From positions 823 through 6,793 of the forward strand of contig PKZC01000419.1 in NCBI GenBank assembly GCA_003132905.1: a DNA stretch of 5,971 bases. Direction: 5' to 3'. The number at the start of each line of letters is the position of its first letter. The first letter of the stretch is position 1. Both the position numbers and the translations under genes were made by a program. The notes below the pieces were generated by a model. That model worked only from the letters and a program-made list of their open reading frames with translations. It was not told the origin of the DNA and searched no databases. This DNA comes from Bryobacterales bacterium. GTDB lineage: Bacteria; Acidobacteriota; Terriglobia; Bryobacterales; Bryobacteraceae. This document shows positions 5,833 to 5,971 of the stretch, in pieces.

Positions 5833-5971
5833 ATGAACATTGCTGGAGCCGTTGCCATTGTCACCGGAGCCGGAGGTGGAGGCCAAGGCCGCGCTGTCGC
5901 GTTGCGTCTGGCCAAAGAGGGAGCGTCGGTGGTGGTTTCCGACCTAGACGAAGCGGGCGGCCATGAGACTT
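5833..5971 (+). CDS. Short-chain dehydrogenase/reductase, N-terminal part (runs off the window)
   Basis: The first 46 codons of a short-chain dehydrogenase/reductase are present; the gene continues past the window end. The protein begins MNIAGAVAIVTGAGGGGQGRA and continues AVALRLAKEGASVVVSDLDE. This is the first beta strand, glycine-rich nucleotide loop, first helix and second strand of the Rossmann fold. Asp37 at the end of the second strand suggests NAD(H) rather than NADP(H). The glycine loop appears one residue longer than the usual TGxxxGxG. The ATG at 5833 places the first strand at residues 5-10, typical for the family, and no upstream ATG fits. The gene is divergent from the isomerase-like gene, so the two may share control and act on related small sugar or acid substrates; that link is inference. 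Catalytic Ser, Tyr and Lys lie outside the window, so the substrate cannot be judged. Confidence 0.86.
   Translation, partial: MNIAGAVAIVTGAGGGGQGRAVALRLAKEGASVVVSDLDEAGGHET

Overview
The window is about 6 kb of moderately GC-rich bacterial DNA. It holds five intact or edge-cut protein genes and one clear pseudogene. I see no tRNA, rRNA, CRISPR array or insertion sequence. The gene types point to Acidobacteriota of the Solibacter/Bryobacter type: a Reg_prop/Y_Y_Y sensor kinase with a NarL-type partner, a Tat-exported sugar-isomerase-like TIM barrel, and a secreted uncharacterised family with a C-terminal CNENE motif. That placement rests on remembered family distributions, not on a marker gene.

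Left block, minus strand (72-1309). A secreted-protein gene of an uncharacterised family (521-1309) has decayed. It carries a frameshift just after its signal peptide, a second frameshift before a conserved GHPHSE motif, an apparent in-frame deletion of about 20 codons, and two consecutive TAG codons near the end. Its ancestral stop codon still overlaps, as ATGA, the start of a small predicted lipoprotein gene (72-524). The two were therefore probably a translationally coupled operon.

Central block, plus strand (1367-4944). A two-component system is encoded by two genes overlapping by 4 bp (GTGA). The first encodes a 983-residue membrane sensor histidine kinase. It has a signal peptide, 14 propeller repeats (read as two seven-bladed propellers), a Y_Y_Y domain, one membrane helix, and HisKA_3 and HATPase_c domains. 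The second encodes a 209-residue NarL/FixJ response regulator with a LuxR-type helix-turn-helix. An extracytoplasmic ligand is probably sensed by the propeller/Y_Y_Y part; His792 is then phosphorylated and the phosphate passed to Asp59 of the regulator. The 57-bp gap before the kinase gene contains a perfect 7-bp inverted repeat that could be an operator.

Right block (4946-5971). A Tat-signal-bearing protein of the hydroxypyruvate isomerase-like TIM-barrel family lies on the minus strand, convergent with the regulator and separated from it by a single base. Divergent from it, across a 32-bp AT-rich gap, begins a short-chain dehydrogenase/reductase that runs off the window. The last two may act on small sugars or sugar acids. 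Nothing in the sequence links them directly to the two-component system.

I found no convincingly new multi-gene system. The most informative observations are the multiply broken pseudogene with its fossil start/stop overlap, the 14-blade sensor, and the inverted repeat in front of it.
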